In this document: piece after piece, positions 27,154-37,107 of the stretch
How the letters are laid out: each line of letters starts with the position of its first letter
Position numbering within the stretch: the first letter of the stretch is position 1
Assembly (NCBI RefSeq): GCF_017744445.1
Contig: NZ_JAGIBH010000002.1
Span: 248,001 to 312,000 of the forward strand
DNA length: 64,000 bases
From: Caulobacter sp.
GTDB taxonomy: Bacteria; Pseudomonadota; Alphaproteobacteria; Caulobacterales; Caulobacteraceae
Direction: 5' to 3'
The notes under the pieces: model-generated
What the model was told of the DNA's origin: nothing
Seen by the model: only the letters and a program-made list of their open reading frames with translations
Databases searched by the model: none
Position numbers and translations under genes: made by a program

Positions 27154-27196
27154 CCTCGAACGCCTGTTTCACTCTTCTGAACAAGAGGAGGAACCG

Positions 27197-28369
27197 ATGG
27201 GTGAAGCCTATATCGTGGCGGCCGCGCGGACGGCCGGCGGGCGCAAGGGCGGCAAGGTCTCGGGCTGGCATCCGGCCGATCTGGGCGGGGCGGTGCTGGA
27301 CGCCCTGGCCGCGCGCACCGGCGCCGACCCGGCCCTGATCGAGGACGTGATCATGGGCTGCGTGGGCCAGGTCGGCGAGCAGGGCCTGAACATCGCCCGC
27401 AACGCCATCCTCGCCTCCAGCCTGCCCGAGAGCGTGCCAGGCACCTCGGTCGACCGCCAGTGCGGCTCGTCGCAGCAGGCCATCCACTTCGCCGCCGCCA
27501 CCGTGATGTCGGGGGCCATGGACATCGTCATCGCCGCCGGCGTCGAGAGCATGAGCCGCGTGCCGATGGGGCTGTCGTCGCAGCTGCCTTACAAGAACGG
27601 CTTCGGGACCTACAAGAGCCCGCGCATCGAGGACCGCTATCCCGGCATCCAGTTCAGCCAGTTCACCGGCGCCGAGATGCTGGCCAAGAAGTACGACCTG
27701 TCGCGGGCCGAACTCGACGCCTACGCGCTGAAGAGCCACCAGCGCGCCATGGCCGCGACCAAGGGCGGCAAGTTCGCCGCCGAGATCGTGCCGATCGACG
27801 TGACGCTGGAAGACGGGACCACCGTCCGCCACGACGCTGACGAAGGCATCCGCTGGGACGCTACCCTGGAGTCGATCGGCGCGGTGAAACTGCTGGCCGA
27901 GGATGGCCGCATCACCGCCGCCACCTCCAGCCAGATCTGCGACGGCGCGGCGGGCGTGATGATCGTCAACGAGCGAGGGCTTAAAGCTTTGGGTGTCTCG
28001 CCGCTGGCTCGAATCCACAGCATGACCGTGATCGGCCACGACCCGGTGATCATGCTGGAGGCCCCGATCCCGGCCACCCTGAAGGCCCTGGATCGGGCCG
28101 GCATGAAGATCGGCGACATCGATCTCTACGAGGTCAACGAGGCCTTCGCCTCGGTGCCGACCGCCTGGCTGAAAGTCACCGGCGGCGATCCCGACAAGCT
28201 GAACGTCAACGGTGGCGCGATCGCGCTGGGGCACCCGCTGGGCGGGTCGGGGGCGAAGCTGATGACGACCCTGGTGCACGCGATGCAGGACCGCGGCGCG
28301 CGGTATGGGCTGCAGACCATGTGCGAGGGCGGTGGGCTGGCGAACGTGACGATCGTGGAGCGGCTGTAG
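27197..28369 (+). CDS. Acetyl-CoA C-acyltransferase (thiolase)
   Basis: 390 residues with the three thiolase signatures: the nucleophile Cys89 in VDRQCGSSQQA, the NVNGGAIALGHPLGGSGAK block with the catalytic His near residue 345, and the second Cys in TMCEGGGLANV near 376. It joins or cleaves acyl-CoA units in fatty-acid or ketoacid metabolism; the DRQCGSSQQAIHFAA form is common in alphaproteobacterial degradative thiolases. No operon partner; AGAGGAGG precedes the ATG. Confidence 0.93.
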   Translation: MGEAYIVAAARTAGGRKGGKVSGWHPADLGGAVLDALAARTGADPALIEDVIMGCVGQVGEQGLNIARNAILASSLPESVPGTSVDRQCGSSQQAIHFAAATVMSGAMDIVIAAGVESMSRVPMGLSSQLPYKNGFGTYKSPRIEDRYPGIQFSQFTGAEMLAKKYDLSRAELDAYALKSHQRAMAATKGGKFAAEIVPIDVTLEDGTTVRHDADEGIRWDATLESIGAVKLLAEDGRITAATSSQICDGAAGVMIVNERGLKALGVSPLARIHSMTVIGHDPVIMLEAPIPATLKALDRAGMKIGDIDLYEVNEAFASVPTAWLKVTGGDPDKLNVNGGAIALGHPLGGSGAKLMTTLVHAMQDRGARYGLQTMCEGGGLANVTIVERL

Positions 28370-28381
28370 GATTCAGCACTT

Positions 28382-28487
28382 GCCCCCTCCGGATGCTGCG
28401 CATCCTCCTCCCCCGGAGGGGGAAGAAGGGCGCGGCGTCATCTTCTTCCCCCTCCGGGGGAGGAGCGCCGCAGGCGCGGAGGGGGCC
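28382..28487. repeat. Inverted repeat, family G copy 1
   Basis: Arms begin GCCCCCTCCGG and end GGAGGGGGC, with inner CCTCCCCCGGAGGGGGAAG arms. Follows the thiolase gene; a second copy is at 40565-40643. The remaining 115 bp before the efflux operon shows no clear promoter. Confidence 0.75.
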
Positions 28488-28602
28488 AGTAACGCCCTAG
28501 CAGCCCTTCGAACCATTTTATCGTCTTACGGCAAATTAACTCAGCGACCTCCGGTTTGTCGGCTAGAACCCCGTCGGGCTCTAACTGTCGCTGGGGATTA
28601 TC

Positions 28603-29706
28603 GTGCTTTACCGGATCAATGGGCGCCGCCCGACTTTGAGCGCGCTGGTCTTGGTCCTGGGCGTGAGCGCGATCGCTCTGTCAGGCTGCGGCGACAAGAA
28701 GCCGAAGAAGGCCAAGGCCTCGCCCTCCGCATCGGCGACCGTCAGCGTCGTCACGGTGACCAGCCAGCCGATCGCCCGCCAGATCAACGCCACCGGCACG
28801 ATCTCGCCCTGGGAAGAGGTGCCCGTGGGCGCCGAGACCGGCGGCCTCACCGCTGTCTCGGTCAATGCCGAGGAAGGCCAGGTCGTCCAGGCGGGCCAGG
28901 TGCTGGTCCAGCTGAACAGCGCCGTGCTGGCCGCCCAGTTGCGCCAGCAGGACGCCAGCGTCGCCAGCGCCAAGGCCACCCTCGCTGAAGCCAGCGCCGC
29001 CCTGAACCGCTCCCGCGAGCTGAACGCCAAGGGCTACCTGTCCCAGGCCGGTCTCGACACCGCCACCGCCCGCCAGGGCACGGCCGCCGCCAACCTGGCC
29101 GCCGCCGAGGCCGCCCGGGGCGAGACCGCCGCGCGCGTGGCCCAGACCTCGGTCCGCGCCCCCGTCGGCGGCCTGATCAGCCGCCGCAGCGTCACCAAGG
29201 GCCAGATCGTCTCGGCGGGCTCGGAGCTCTTCCGCATCGTCCGCGACAGCCGCCTGGAGCTGGACGCGGACATCCCCGAGACCGACCTGGCGGCCGTGAA
29301 GGCCGGCATGCCGGCCAAGATCTATTCCGAGAAGCTGGGCGAGGCCACCGGCCGCGTCCGCATCGTCACCTCGGAGGTCAACGCCCAGACCCGCATCGGC
29401 ACGGCGCGCATCGCCCTGTCGTCGATGGGCGGCTTCCGTCCGGGCATGTTCGCCCGCGCCACGATCGACGCCGGCGACCAGCCCGCCCTGGTCGTGCCGT
29501 CGGCCTCGGTGCTGTACCGCGAGAACCGCCCCGGCGTGTTCGTGGTCGACGCCGCCAAGAAGGTTCACTTCCGCCGCATCGCCATCGTGGCCAACACCGG
29601 CGACCGCGTCGCCGCCACCGGCCTGACCGCCGGCGACAGCGTGGTGGTGGACGGCGCGGGCTTCCTGGGCGAAGGCGACCTGGTTCGCATCGCCGCCAAG
29701 CGCTGA
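28603..29706 (+). CDS. RND efflux periplasmic adaptor (membrane fusion lipoprotein)
   Basis: 367 residues from a GTG. A lipoprotein signal ends at the lipobox IALSGC (Cys29). The body follows the HlyD/AcrA layout: barrel-sandwich half (about 45-90), an alpha hairpin rich in Ala (about 95-165), second half of the lipoyl domain, and a beta-barrel with GMFARATIDAG near 280. It links the inner membrane pump encoded next (10 bp downstream) to an outer membrane channel that is not encoded here. Confidence 0.93.
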   Translation: MLYRINGRRPTLSALVLVLGVSAIALSGCGDKKPKKAKASPSASATVSVVTVTSQPIARQINATGTISPWEEVPVGAETGGLTAVSVNAEEGQVVQAGQVLVQLNSAVLAAQLRQQDASVASAKATLAEASAALNRSRELNAKGYLSQAGLDTATARQGTAAANLAAAEAARGETAARVAQTSVRAPVGGLISRRSVTKGQIVSAGSELFRIVRDSRLELDADIPETDLAAVKAGMPAKIYSEKLGEATGRVRIVTSEVNAQTRIGTARIALSSMGGFRPGMFARATIDAGDQPALVVPSASVLYRENRPGVFVVDAAKKVHFRRIAIVANTGDRVAATGLTAGDSVVVDGAGFLGEGDLVRIAAKR

Positions 29707-29716
29707 GGACCGGCCG

Positions 29717-32700
29717 ATGCGCAACATCTCGTCCTGGGCGATCAAGAACCCGATCCCCGTCATCCTGCTGTTCGTCCTGCTGTGCTTCTCGGGCCTGGTC
29801 GCCTTCAAGGGCATGCGGATCAACAACAATCCCGACGTCGACCTGCCGCTGGTCGTGGTTACGGCCGTGCGCCCCGGCGCCGCGCCCAGCGAGCTTGAGA
29901 CCCAGGTCACCCGCCTGATCGAGGACTCGATCGCGGGCCTAGGCCAGGTGCGCCACATCAACTCCACCGTCGTCGACGGCGCCTCGACCACGGTCATCGA
30001 GTTCGAGCTGGGCGTCGACCACGAGCGCGTCACCAATGACGTCCGCAACGCCATGTCCAACCTGCGGGGCGACCTGCCCCAGGACATGCAGGAGCCGACC
30101 GTCACCCGCGTCGACATCTCGGGCGACGATCTGATCACCTATGTGGTCAAGGCTCCGACCCTGACGCCCGAGCAGCGCAGCTGGTTCGTCGACAACGACG
30201 TTTCCCGCACCCTGCTGGCCATCCGCGGCATCGGCGAGGTCAACCGCCGGGGCGGCGTCAGCCGCGAGATCGAGGTCGCCCTGGATCCCGACCGCCTGGC
30301 CGCGCGGGGCGTCACCGCCGCCGCCGTCAGCCAGGCCCTGGTCAGCTCCAACGCCGACCTGCCCGGCGGCCGCGTGACCATCTCGGGCGCCGAGCGCGCC
30401 ATCCGCACCCTGGGCGCGGCCGGCTCGGTCGAGCAGCTGCGCGAGACCCGCGTGCCCGTCACCGGCGGCGGCACCGTGCGCCTGGCCGACCTGGGCGCGG
30501 TCACCGACCACTGGGCCGAGCCCCGCTCGCGCGCCCGCTATGACGGCCAGGAAGTCGTGACCTTCTCGATGATCCGCTCGCGCGGCGCCTCGGAAGTGCA
30601 GACCGCCGAGAAGGTCCGCAAGGCGGTCGAGAAGCTCGACAAGGAGCACCCCGAGGTCCAGATCGAAGAGATCACCTCGAACGTGAAATATATCGAGGAG
30701 AGCTATCTGGCCTCGATGGAAGCCCTGGTCATCGGCGCGGTCCTGGCCGTGCTGGTGGTGCTGCTGTTCCTGCGCGACTGGCGCGCCACCCTGCTGGCCG
30801 CCGTGGCCATCCCGATGTCGCTGTTCCCGACCTTCGCGGTGCTGGCGCCGATGGGCCAGTCGCTGAACGGCATCACCCTGCTGGCCCTGTCGCTGACCGT
30901 CGGCATCCTGGTCGACGACGCCATCGTCGAGATCGAGAACATCGTCCGCCACATGCGCGGCGGCAAAAGCCCCTATGCGGCGGCCATGGAGGCGGCCGAC
31001 GAGATCGGCCTGGCGGTCGTGGCCACCACCTTCACCATCGTGGCGGTGTTCGCGCCGGTAGGCTTCATGCCCGGCATCGTCGGCCAGTTCTTCAAGGCCT
31101 TCGCCCTGGCGGCCTGCGTCTCGGTGCTGTTCTCGCTGGTGGTCGCCCGCCTGCTGACGCCGCTGATGGGCGCCTACATGCTCAAGGCCGACAGCAAGCA
31201 CGAAGACAAGGACCCGCCGTGGATGGGTCCCTATCTGAAGAGCCTGAGCTGGGGCCTGCGCAACCGCTGGAAGGTCCTCTTGATGGGCATTCCGATGTTC
31301 ATCGTCTCGATCCTGCTGGCCATGGCCCTGCCGTTCGAGTTCCAGCCGCAGGTCGATCGCGGCCGGGCCCAGTTCTCGGTCGAGCTGCCCCCCGGCGCGA
31401 CCCTGGACGAGACCGACGCGGTGCTGCAGCGCGTGACCCGCGAGCTGCTCGCCCGAAAGGAAGTCCTCGCCGTCTACAGCTCGGTCGGCAGCAACAACGC
31501 CGTCAACAAGGGCTCGGTGACCGCCGACCTGACCGACAAGGGCCAGCGGATCAGCCAGAAGGTGTTCAGCCGCCAGATGGTCGACCAGTTCGCCCAGATC
31601 CCGGGCGCGCGGATCGGCATCGGCGGCAACAACGGCGGCGGCCCCTCGGACGGCAGCGGCTACACCCTGAGCCTGGTCAGCGACAACGGCCCGGCCCTGG
31701 AAGCGGCCGCCCGCAAGGTCGAGGCCGAGATGCGCGCGGTCCCGGGCCTGGCGCACGTGGTCAACACCGCCTCGATCGCCCGTCCCGAGATCGTCGTCAC
31801 GCCCAAGCCCGACCAGGCCGCCCGCGCCGGCGTCTCGGCCGGCGCCATCAGCCAGGCCGTGCGCGTGGCCACCATCGGCGACGTCGACCAGAACCTGCCC
31901 AAGTACAATCTGGGCGACCGCCAGGTGCCGATCCGCCTGCGCCTGAACGACGACGCGCGCGGCGACATCGCCGTGCTGCAGACCCTGCAGGTGCCGTCGG
32001 CCAACGGCCCCGTGCCGCTGAGCGCGGTGGCCGACATCCGCTTCGGCGCCGGCCCCTCGCAGGTCGACCGCCGCGACCGCTCGCGCGTGGCCACCATCAC
32101 CGCCGAGCTGGACGGCATCGTCGTCGGCGAGGCCGCCAAGCGCGTGCACGCCCTGCCCTCGGTCAAGAACCTGCCGACCGGCGTCAAGGAAGTGGCGGCC
32201 GGCGACGCCGAGTTCATCCAGGAGATGGTCACCGGCTTCCTGGGCGCACTGATCACCGGCATCCTCCTGATGTACGTCGTGCTGGTGCTGCTGTTCCGCA
32301 GCTTCGCCCACCCGATCACCATCATGGTGGCTCTGCCGCTGGCCATCGGCGGCGCCTTCGGTCTCTTGGTGCTGGCCAAGTCCAGCTTCTCGATCTCGAC
32401 CCTGATCGGCATCCTGATGCTGATGGGCATCGCGGCCAAGAACTCGATCCTGCTGGTCGAGTACGCGATCATGGCCATGAAGGAACACGGCATGGACAAG
32501 CGCACGGCCATCATGGACGCCGCCCACAAGCGGGCGCGGCCGATCCTGATGACCACCGTGGCCATGGGCGCGGGCATGCTGCCCACCGCCGTCGGCCTTG
32601 GCGCCGAGGTCGAGTTCCGCGCCCCGATGGCCATCGCGGTCATCGGCGGCCTGATCACCTCGACCCTGCTGTCGCTGCTCTACATTCCGGTGGTGTTCAT

Positions 32701-32797
32701 CCTGATGGACGGCCTGTCGGTGCGGACCGGCAAGCTGATGCACCGCATCTTTGGCGGCCAGCACCACGTGGCGGCGAAGAAGCCGATTATCGAGTAA
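29717..32797 (+). CDS. RND-family efflux transporter (HAE1/AcrB type)
   Basis: 1026 residues, normal for the family, with 12 membrane helices and two large periplasmic loops. The proton-relay pair is in [15 protein letters not shown] (residues near 400), and the second half repeats it as [17 protein letters not shown]. Paired with the adaptor gene just upstream, so the unit exports hydrophobic or toxic compounds by proton antiport. No local regulator is present, and substrate is unknown. A family B repeat begins 14 bp after the stop. Confidence 0.95.
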   Translation: MRNISSWAIKNPIPVILLFVLLCFSGLVAFKGMRINNNPDVDLPLVVVTAVRPGAAPSELETQVTRLIEDSIAGLGQVRHINSTVVDGASTTVIEFELGVDHERVTNDVRNAMSNLRGDLPQDMQEPTVTRVDISGDDLITYVVKAPTLTPEQRSWFVDNDVSRTLLAIRGIGEVNRRGGVSREIEVALDPDRLAARGVTAAAVSQALVSSNADLPGGRVTISGAERAIRTLGAAGSVEQLRETRVPVTGGGTVRLADLGAVTDHWAEPRSRARYDGQEVVTFSMIRSRGASEVQTAEKVRKAVEKLDKEHPEVQIEEITSNVKYIEESYLASMEALVIGAVLAVLVVLLFLRDWRATLLAAVAIPMSLFPTFAVLAPMGQSLNGITLLALSLTVGILVDDAIVEIENIVRHMRGGKSPYAAAMEAADEIGLAVVATTFTIVAVFAPVGFMPGIVGQFFKAFALAACVSVLFSLVVARLLTPLMGAYMLKADSKHEDKDPPWMGPYLKSLSWGLRNRWKVLLMGIPMFIVSILLAMALPFEFQPQVDRGRAQFSVELPPGATLDETDAVLQRVTRELLARKEVLAVYSSVGSNNAVNKGSVTADLTDKGQRISQKVFSRQMVDQFAQIPGARIGIGGNNGGGPSDGSGYTLSLVSDNGPALEAAARKVEAEMRAVPGLAHVVNTASIARPEIVVTPKPDQAARAGVSAGAISQAVRVATIGDVDQNLPKYNLGDRQVPIRLRLNDDARGDIAVLQTLQVPSANGPVPLSAVADIRFGAGPSQVDRRDRSRVATITAELDGIVVGEAAKRVHALPSVKNLPTGVKEVAAGDAEFIQEMVTGFLGALITGILLMYVVLVLLFRSFAHPITIMVALPLAIGGAFGLLVLAKSSFSISTLIGILMLMGIAAKNSILLVEYAIMAMKEHGMDKRTAIMDAAHKRARPILMTTVAMGAGMLPTAVGLGAEVEFRAPMAIAVIGGLITSTLLSLLYIPVVFILMDGLSVRTGKLMHRIFGGQHHVAAKKPIIE

Positions 32798-32810
32798 GCT
32801 TTCCCACCAT

Positions 32811-32938
32811 CCGATTTCCCGGCGAAAGCCGGGACCCAGATCGAACCCGGAGCGCCCTTCGTCGACCCTCGGCGGAGGGCGCTTTCACATCTGACGCACA
32901 GGATGAATCTGGGCCCCGGCCTTCGCCGGGGAAACGGG
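32811..32938. repeat. 130-bp inverted repeat, family B copy 1
   Basis: Outer arms TTCCCGGCGAAAGCCGGGA and CCCGGCCTTCGCCGGGGAAA; the centre shares the words GATCGAACCC and GATGAATCTGGG with other copies but differs elsewhere. Lies between the convergent RND pump and esterase genes. Confidence 0.8.
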
Positions 32939-32953
32939 GGCTATTTAGGCGCG

Positions 32954-33634
32954 CTATGCCTTCAGCGCCTGCGCGACCACCGGCGCCAGCCGATCAGCGA
33001 TGATCCGCGCGCCCTCGGCATTGGGGTGGATCCCATCCCGCTGCATGTAGCGCGACACCCCGATCACGCCGGTGAAGAAGTCCGGCGCGTAGAACACCCC
33101 CTGCTCCTTGGCCAGCTCCGGATACAGCGCCGTGAAGCGCCGGGCATAGGCCACGCCCAGCAGCGCCGGCGCGGTCACCCCGGCCAGCACCACGCGGACA
33201 TTGCGGTTCTTCAGGTGCTGGATGATGGCCCGCAGGTTGGCCTTGGTCATCGATGGGTCCAGGCCTAGCAAGAGATCGTTGCCGCCCAGGGCGATCACGC
33301 AGACGGTCGTCTCGGCCGGCACGCGGTCGACGCGGGCCAGGCCGTTGGCGCTGGTGTCGCCCAGCACGCCGAAACCCTGCACCCGCGACTTGATGCTCAT
33401 CCGGTCCAGCGCCGCTTGCAGCCGCGCAGGCATGGCCATGTCGCTCTTGAGCCCCAGCCCCGCCGTGATCGAGTCGCCCAGCACCGTCACCAAGGGCGGC
33501 GGAGGCGGAGGGAGCGGCGGCTTGGGCGCGGCCTTCTTGCGCGTGGCGGCGAACGCGCCGCCCGGCAAGGCCAGGGCGAGCAGGCCCGCCAGCAGGCGGC
33601 GACGTTGGGGAACGCTGGACTGGAACTTCACCAT
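32954..33634 (-). CDS. SGNH-hydrolase, arylesterase/TesA type, exported
   Basis: 226 residues. A twin-arginine-like start (PQRRRLLAGLLALALPGGAFA) is followed by a Lys/Pro-rich linker (residues 31-48). The SGNH blocks are VLGDSITAGLGL (Ser55), the Gly of block II, ALGGNDLLLG (block III) and DGIHPNAEG (block V with catalytic Asp and His). Expected to be a periplasmic esterase, thioesterase or lysophospholipase; such enzymes are often broad. It is divergent from the lipoprotein gene at 33709. Confidence 0.9.
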   Translation of the reverse strand: MVKFQSSVPQRRRLLAGLLALALPGGAFAATRKKAAPKPPLPPPPPPLVTVLGDSITAGLGLKSDMAMPARLQAALDRMSIKSRVQGFGVLGDTSANGLARVDRVPAETTVCVIALGGNDLLLGLDPSMTKANLRAIIQHLKNRNVRVVLAGVTAPALLGVAYARRFTALYPELAKEQGVFYAPDFFTGVIGVSRYMQRDGIHPNAEGARIIADRLAPVVAQALKA

Positions 33635-33708
33635 GGTCGAACCGTATCAATCTCCAGAACAGATATAAGTCCATGCGCGTTGAACACAGGGTGAAGGGAG
33701 AACCGCCG

Positions 33709-35034
33709 ATGCATCGCCGAGTTCGCGAAATCTTGGTCGTCGGCGGCGCGCTCATGGCGCTCGCGGCCTGCGGCAAGAGCAACAGCCAGCAGAACAGCTC
33801 GGTCGGCTATGGCCCCAATCCCGCCTTGCCCGAACCAACCCGCACCCTGATCCCGACCGTGAAGGTCTCCGAGGTCGTCGGCTGGCCGGCGGGCGTCACG
33901 CCCCGCGCCCCGGCCGGCTTCCGCGTGCAGCCGTTCGCGACGGGGCTGGACCATCCGCGCTGGCTGCTCGTCCTGCCCAACGGCGACGTGCTGGTCGCCG
34001 AGAGCAACGCCCCGCCCAAGAAGGAGCCGCCCAAGGGCATCAAGGGCTTCTTCGAGGCCAAGCTGATGAAGAAGGCCGGGGCGGGCGTGAAGAGCGCTGA
34101 CCGCATTACCTTGCTGCGCGACGCCGACCACGATGGCATCGCCGAGGTGAAGACGCCTTTCCTGACCGGCCTCTATTCGCCGTTCGGCATGGCCCTGGTC
34201 GGCGACACGCTGTACGTCGCCAACGCCGACGCCATCGTCGCCTTCCCGTACCTGGCCGGCGAGACCCGGATCACCGCCGCGCCGCGCAAGGTCACGGACC
34301 TGCCGGGCGGGCCGATCAACCACCACTGGACCAAGAACATCATCGCCAGCCCGGACGGGACCAAGCTCTATGCCACCGTCGGCTCCAACAGCAATGTCGG
34401 CGAGAACGGCATGGCCAACGAGGTCGACCGCGCCGCGATCCTGGAGGTCGACCTGGCCACCGGGAGCAAGCGTGTGTTCGCCGGCGGCCTGCGCAATCCC
34501 AACGGCATGGGCTGGAACCCGGTGGGCGGCCAGTTGTGGACCACGGTCAACGAGCGCGACGAGCTGGGCAACGACCTGGTGCCCGACTACATGACCTCGG
34601 TGCATGAGGGCGGCTTCTACGGCTGGCCCTACAGCTGGTTCGGCCGCCATGTCGACAAGCGGGTCAAGGACGCCGACCGCCGCCCCGACATGGTCGAGCG
34701 CGCCATGGTCCCCGACTACGCCCTGGGCGCCCACACCGCCTCGCTGGGCCTGACATTCTATACCGGCGCCAGCTTCCCGGCCCACTACAAGGACGGGGTG
34801 TTTATCGGCCAGCACGGGTCGTGGAACCGCAAGCCGCAGGCGGGGTACAAGGTGATCTTCGTACCGTTCGCCGGGGGCAAGCCGGCCGGCGGGGTGGAGG
34901 ATTTCCTGACCGGGTTCCTGGACGCGGACGGCAAGGCCCAGGGCCGGCCGGTCGGCGTGACCGTGGACGGCGCGGGGGCGCTGCTGGTGGCGGACGATGT
35001 GGGGAATGTGGTGTGGAAGGTCAGCAAGCAATGA
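33709..35034 (+). CDS. Sorbosone-dehydrogenase-like beta-propeller lipoprotein
   Basis: 441 residues from the ATG at 33709 (GGGAG upstream). A lipoprotein signal ends at ALAAC (Cys21). The rest is a six-bladed propeller of the soluble PQQ-glucose/sorbosone dehydrogenase family: FATGLDHPRWLLVLPNGDVLVAESN, DHDGIAEVK, NHHWTKNIIASPDGTKLY (in parts), GLRNPNGMGWNP, GGFYGWPYSWFG and FIGQHGSWNRKP. It likely oxidises an aldose or similar compound at the membrane with PQQ, but many family members are untested. Confidence 0.88.
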   Translation: MHRRVREILVVGGALMALAACGKSNSQQNSSVGYGPNPALPEPTRTLIPTVKVSEVVGWPAGVTPRAPAGFRVQPFATGLDHPRWLLVLPNGDVLVAESNAPPKKEPPKGIKGFFEAKLMKKAGAGVKSADRITLLRDADHDGIAEVKTPFLTGLYSPFGMALVGDTLYVANADAIVAFPYLAGETRITAAPRKVTDLPGGPINHHWTKNIIASPDGTKLYATVGSNSNVGENGMANEVDRAAILEVDLATGSKRVFAGGLRNPNGMGWNPVGGQLWTTVNERDELGNDLVPDYMTSVHEGGFYGWPYSWFGRHVDKRVKDADRRPDMVERAMVPDYALGAHTASLGLTFYTGASFPAHYKDGVFIGQHGSWNRKPQAGYKVIFVPFAGGKPAGGVEDFLTGFLDADGKAQGRPVGVTVDGAGALLVADDVGNVVWKVSKQ

Positions 35035-35041
35035 CCGAGCT

Positions 35042-35176
35042 CCCTCTCTCTTAGAGAGAGGGTTGGGGTGAGAGGTTACGGCGCCCGACGGAGTGCCGGC
35101 ACGCCGTCAAACCTCGTAACCACTCACCCTCCCACCGCTTCGCGGCGGGCCCCTCCCTCTCTCTAAGAGAGAGGGG
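35042..35176. repeat. Inverted repeat, family H
   Basis: Left CCCTCTCTCTTAGAGAGAGGG and right CTCTCTCTAAGAGAGAGG arms, each self-complementary, enclose a centre with CTCACCCTCCC words. The right arm runs into the last codons of the TetR gene, so the repeat supplies the regulator's stop codon. Confidence 0.75.
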
Positions 35177-35786
35177 TTTTGAGCTCCGCCTCAGCGCCCT
35201 TCACGATCAACTCCAACCCCCGCTCGAACAGCCCCTCGTGGTCGCTCCGGCGGTAGTAGGCGATCGCCTCCGCCAGGGCCGGATAGGCCCGCGCCGCCTC
35301 GTCCAGCCGCGCCTGCTCGGCCGAGCCGGTGATGGGCGAGGCCTGTTCCTCCAGCACGCAGCCGACGATGTAGCGGCTGATCGCCACGAACAGCTGCAGC
35401 GCTTCGCCCGGCGAAAACCCCGCCGCTGTCAGATGGCGGATCTGGATCTCGACATGGTCCAGGTCGTCGGGCGCGGCCTCGGTGCCGGCATGCACACGCG
35501 CGCCGTCGCGATAGGACAGCAGAGCGGCGCGGAAGCCGCGGGCGTTGCGGCGCAGGAAGGCCTGCCAGGTCTCGTCCGGCCGCGGCGTGCGCGCGTCGGC
35601 GGCCCGCGCCAGGATCTCGCCGTTGATGGCGTCCAGCAGGGCCTGCTTGTTCTTGAAGTGCCAGTAGAGGGCCGGCTGCTGCACGCCCAGGCGCTGGGCG
35701 ATGGCGCGCGTCGACAGGGCGTCGATCCCGACCTCGTTCAGGACCTCCAGGGCTGTGTCCAGGATGCGCTGGCGGTCGACCTTCAT
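35163..35786 (-). CDS. TetR-type repressor of the divergent MFS pump
   Basis: 207 residues. The N-terminal HTH (ILDTALEVLNEVGIDALSTRAIAQRLGVQQPALYWHFKNK, residues about 8-47) has the LGVQQPALYWHFKNKQALLDA form of the true tetracycline-repressor subgroup, and the C-terminal half resembles the TetR_C domain with its ligand pocket. It diverges from a TetA-like transporter with a 78-bp gap that contains two tetO-like palindromes, so it should repress both genes until a drug-like ligand binds. The last residues (TPLS) are encoded inside a family H repeat. Confidence 0.93.
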   Translation of the reverse strand: MKVDRQRILDTALEVLNEVGIDALSTRAIAQRLGVQQPALYWHFKNKQALLDAINGEILARAADARTPRPDETWQAFLRRNARGFRAALLSYRDGARVHAGTEAAPDDLDHVEIQIRHLTAAGFSPGEALQLFVAISRYIVGCVLEEQASPITGSAEQARLDEAARAYPALAEAIAYYRRSDHEGLFERGLELIVKGAEAELKTPLS

Positions 35787-35837
35787 TCGATTTTCCAGAG
35801 CCCCATATGAATCGCTTGACCTCGCGGCCGATATGAA

Positions 35838-35872
35838 CTTTATCGCCGATAAAGGAATTTATCGATGATAAA
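35838..35872. promoter_or_regulatory. Tandem tetO-like operators
   Basis: Operator 1 is CTTTATCGCCGATAAAG (35838-35854), a perfect 8-bp inverted repeat about one base. Operator 2 is TTTATCGATGATAAA (35858-35872). Their centres are 19 bp apart. The ATG of the pump gene (35865-35867) is inside operator 2 and its ribosome site (AAGGAA) lies between the two. Confidence 0.75.
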
Positions 35873-37070
35873 GTTTGACCGCTCGAAAGCCGCCTTCGGC
35901 TTGATCCTGACCACCGTGGCCCTGGACGCCGTCGGCATCGGCCTGGTCATGCCGATCATCCCGCGCCTGCTGCGCGAAGTCGGCCACACCGGGGACCTCG
36001 GCTGGCGGTTCGGCGCGTTCCTGGGCCTGTACGCTCTGATGCAGTTCCTGTGCGCCCCGGTGCTGGGGGCGATCAGCGACAAGGTCGGCCGGCGGCCGGT
36101 GCTGCTGGTCTCGCTGGCCGGGGCGGCGATCGACTATGTGTTCATGGCCCTGGCGCCGTCGCTGTGGTGGCTGTTCGTCGGCCGCGCCATCGCCGGGGTC
36201 ACCGGGGCCAACATGGCCGTGGCCCAGGCCTATATCGCCGACATCACCCCCGAGGCGCAGCGCACCCGCCGCTTTGGCCTGTTCAGCGCCATGTTCGGGG
36301 TGGGCTTCATCCTGGGCCCGGTGATGGGCGGGTTCCTGGGCGAGGTCTGGACCCGCGCGCCGTTCCTGGCCGCCGCCGCGCTGAACGCCGTCAACTTCCT
36401 GCTGGCCGTGTTCGTACTGCCGGAGTCGCATGAGAAGCGCGGCGGGACCATCGACCACGCCGCCTTCAACCCGTTCGCCTCGCTGCGCTGGGCCACGGCC
36501 TTTCCCGCCCTGCTGCCGCTGATGGCCGCCTTCACGATCCTGGCCATCGTCGGCGAGGTCGGCGGCACCATTTGGGTGCTGTATGGCGAGGACAAGTTCG
36601 CCTGGGACCCGTGGACGATCGGCTTCTCGCTGGCCGGCTTCGGCGTCTTCACCGCCCTGGCCCAGGCCTTTGTGGCGGGCCCCGTCGCCGAGCGGTTCGG
36701 CGAGCGCAAGACCCTGGCCATGGCCATCGTCTGCGACGCTTTCGCGTACGGAGCTATCGCCCTGGCGACCAAGGGCTGGATGGCGTTCGCCCTGCTGCCG
36801 TTCTTCTGCCTGGGCGGCATCGGCCACGCGGCCATCGCCTCGCTGCTGTCGGCCCAGGTCGGCGAGGACCAGCAGGGCCGCCTGCAAGGCGTGATGGCCA
36901 GCCTGGCGAGCCTGGCCTCGGTCATCGGCCCGGTGGTCATCGCCCAGGTCTATTTCGCCAGCCGCGGCGTCTTCCCGGGTCTGGTCTGGGCGGTCGGCGC
37001 GGGGCTGGGCCTGCTGTGCCTGCCCATCTTGCTGAGCGGACGTCAGGGGAAGCTTGCACAACAGGACTGA
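35865..37070 (+). CDS. MFS drug efflux pump, TetA (DHA1) type
   Basis: 401 residues, 12 membrane helices. Shows the DHA1 motifs: DAVGIGLVMPIIPRLL in helix 1, the loop 2-3 motif A (GAISDKVGRRPVLLVSL) and motif C in helix 5 (GVGFILGPVMGGFLG). Length and the adjacent TetR fit the tetracycline-type efflux family, but many such pumps in environmental bacteria do not confer tetracycline resistance, so the substrate is open. The start codon is embedded in an operator. Confidence 0.92.
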   Translation: MIKFDRSKAAFGLILTTVALDAVGIGLVMPIIPRLLREVGHTGDLGWRFGAFLGLYALMQFLCAPVLGAISDKVGRRPVLLVSLAGAAIDYVFMALAPSLWWLFVGRAIAGVTGANMAVAQAYIADITPEAQRTRRFGLFSAMFGVGFILGPVMGGFLGEVWTRAPFLAAAALNAVNFLLAVFVLPESHEKRGGTIDHAAFNPFASLRWATAFPALLPLMAAFTILAIVGEVGGTIWVLYGEDKFAWDPWTIGFSLAGFGVFTALAQAFVAGPVAERFGERKTLAMAIVCDAFAYGAIALATKGWMAFALLPFFCLGGIGHAAIASLLSAQVGEDQQGRLQGVMASLASLASVIGPVVIAQVYFASRGVFPGLVWAVGAGLGLLCLPILLSGRQGKLAQQD

Positions 37071-37107
37071 CTGGACTTAGGGTTGCCTCCAAAGCGGAGG
37101 AAGCCCC

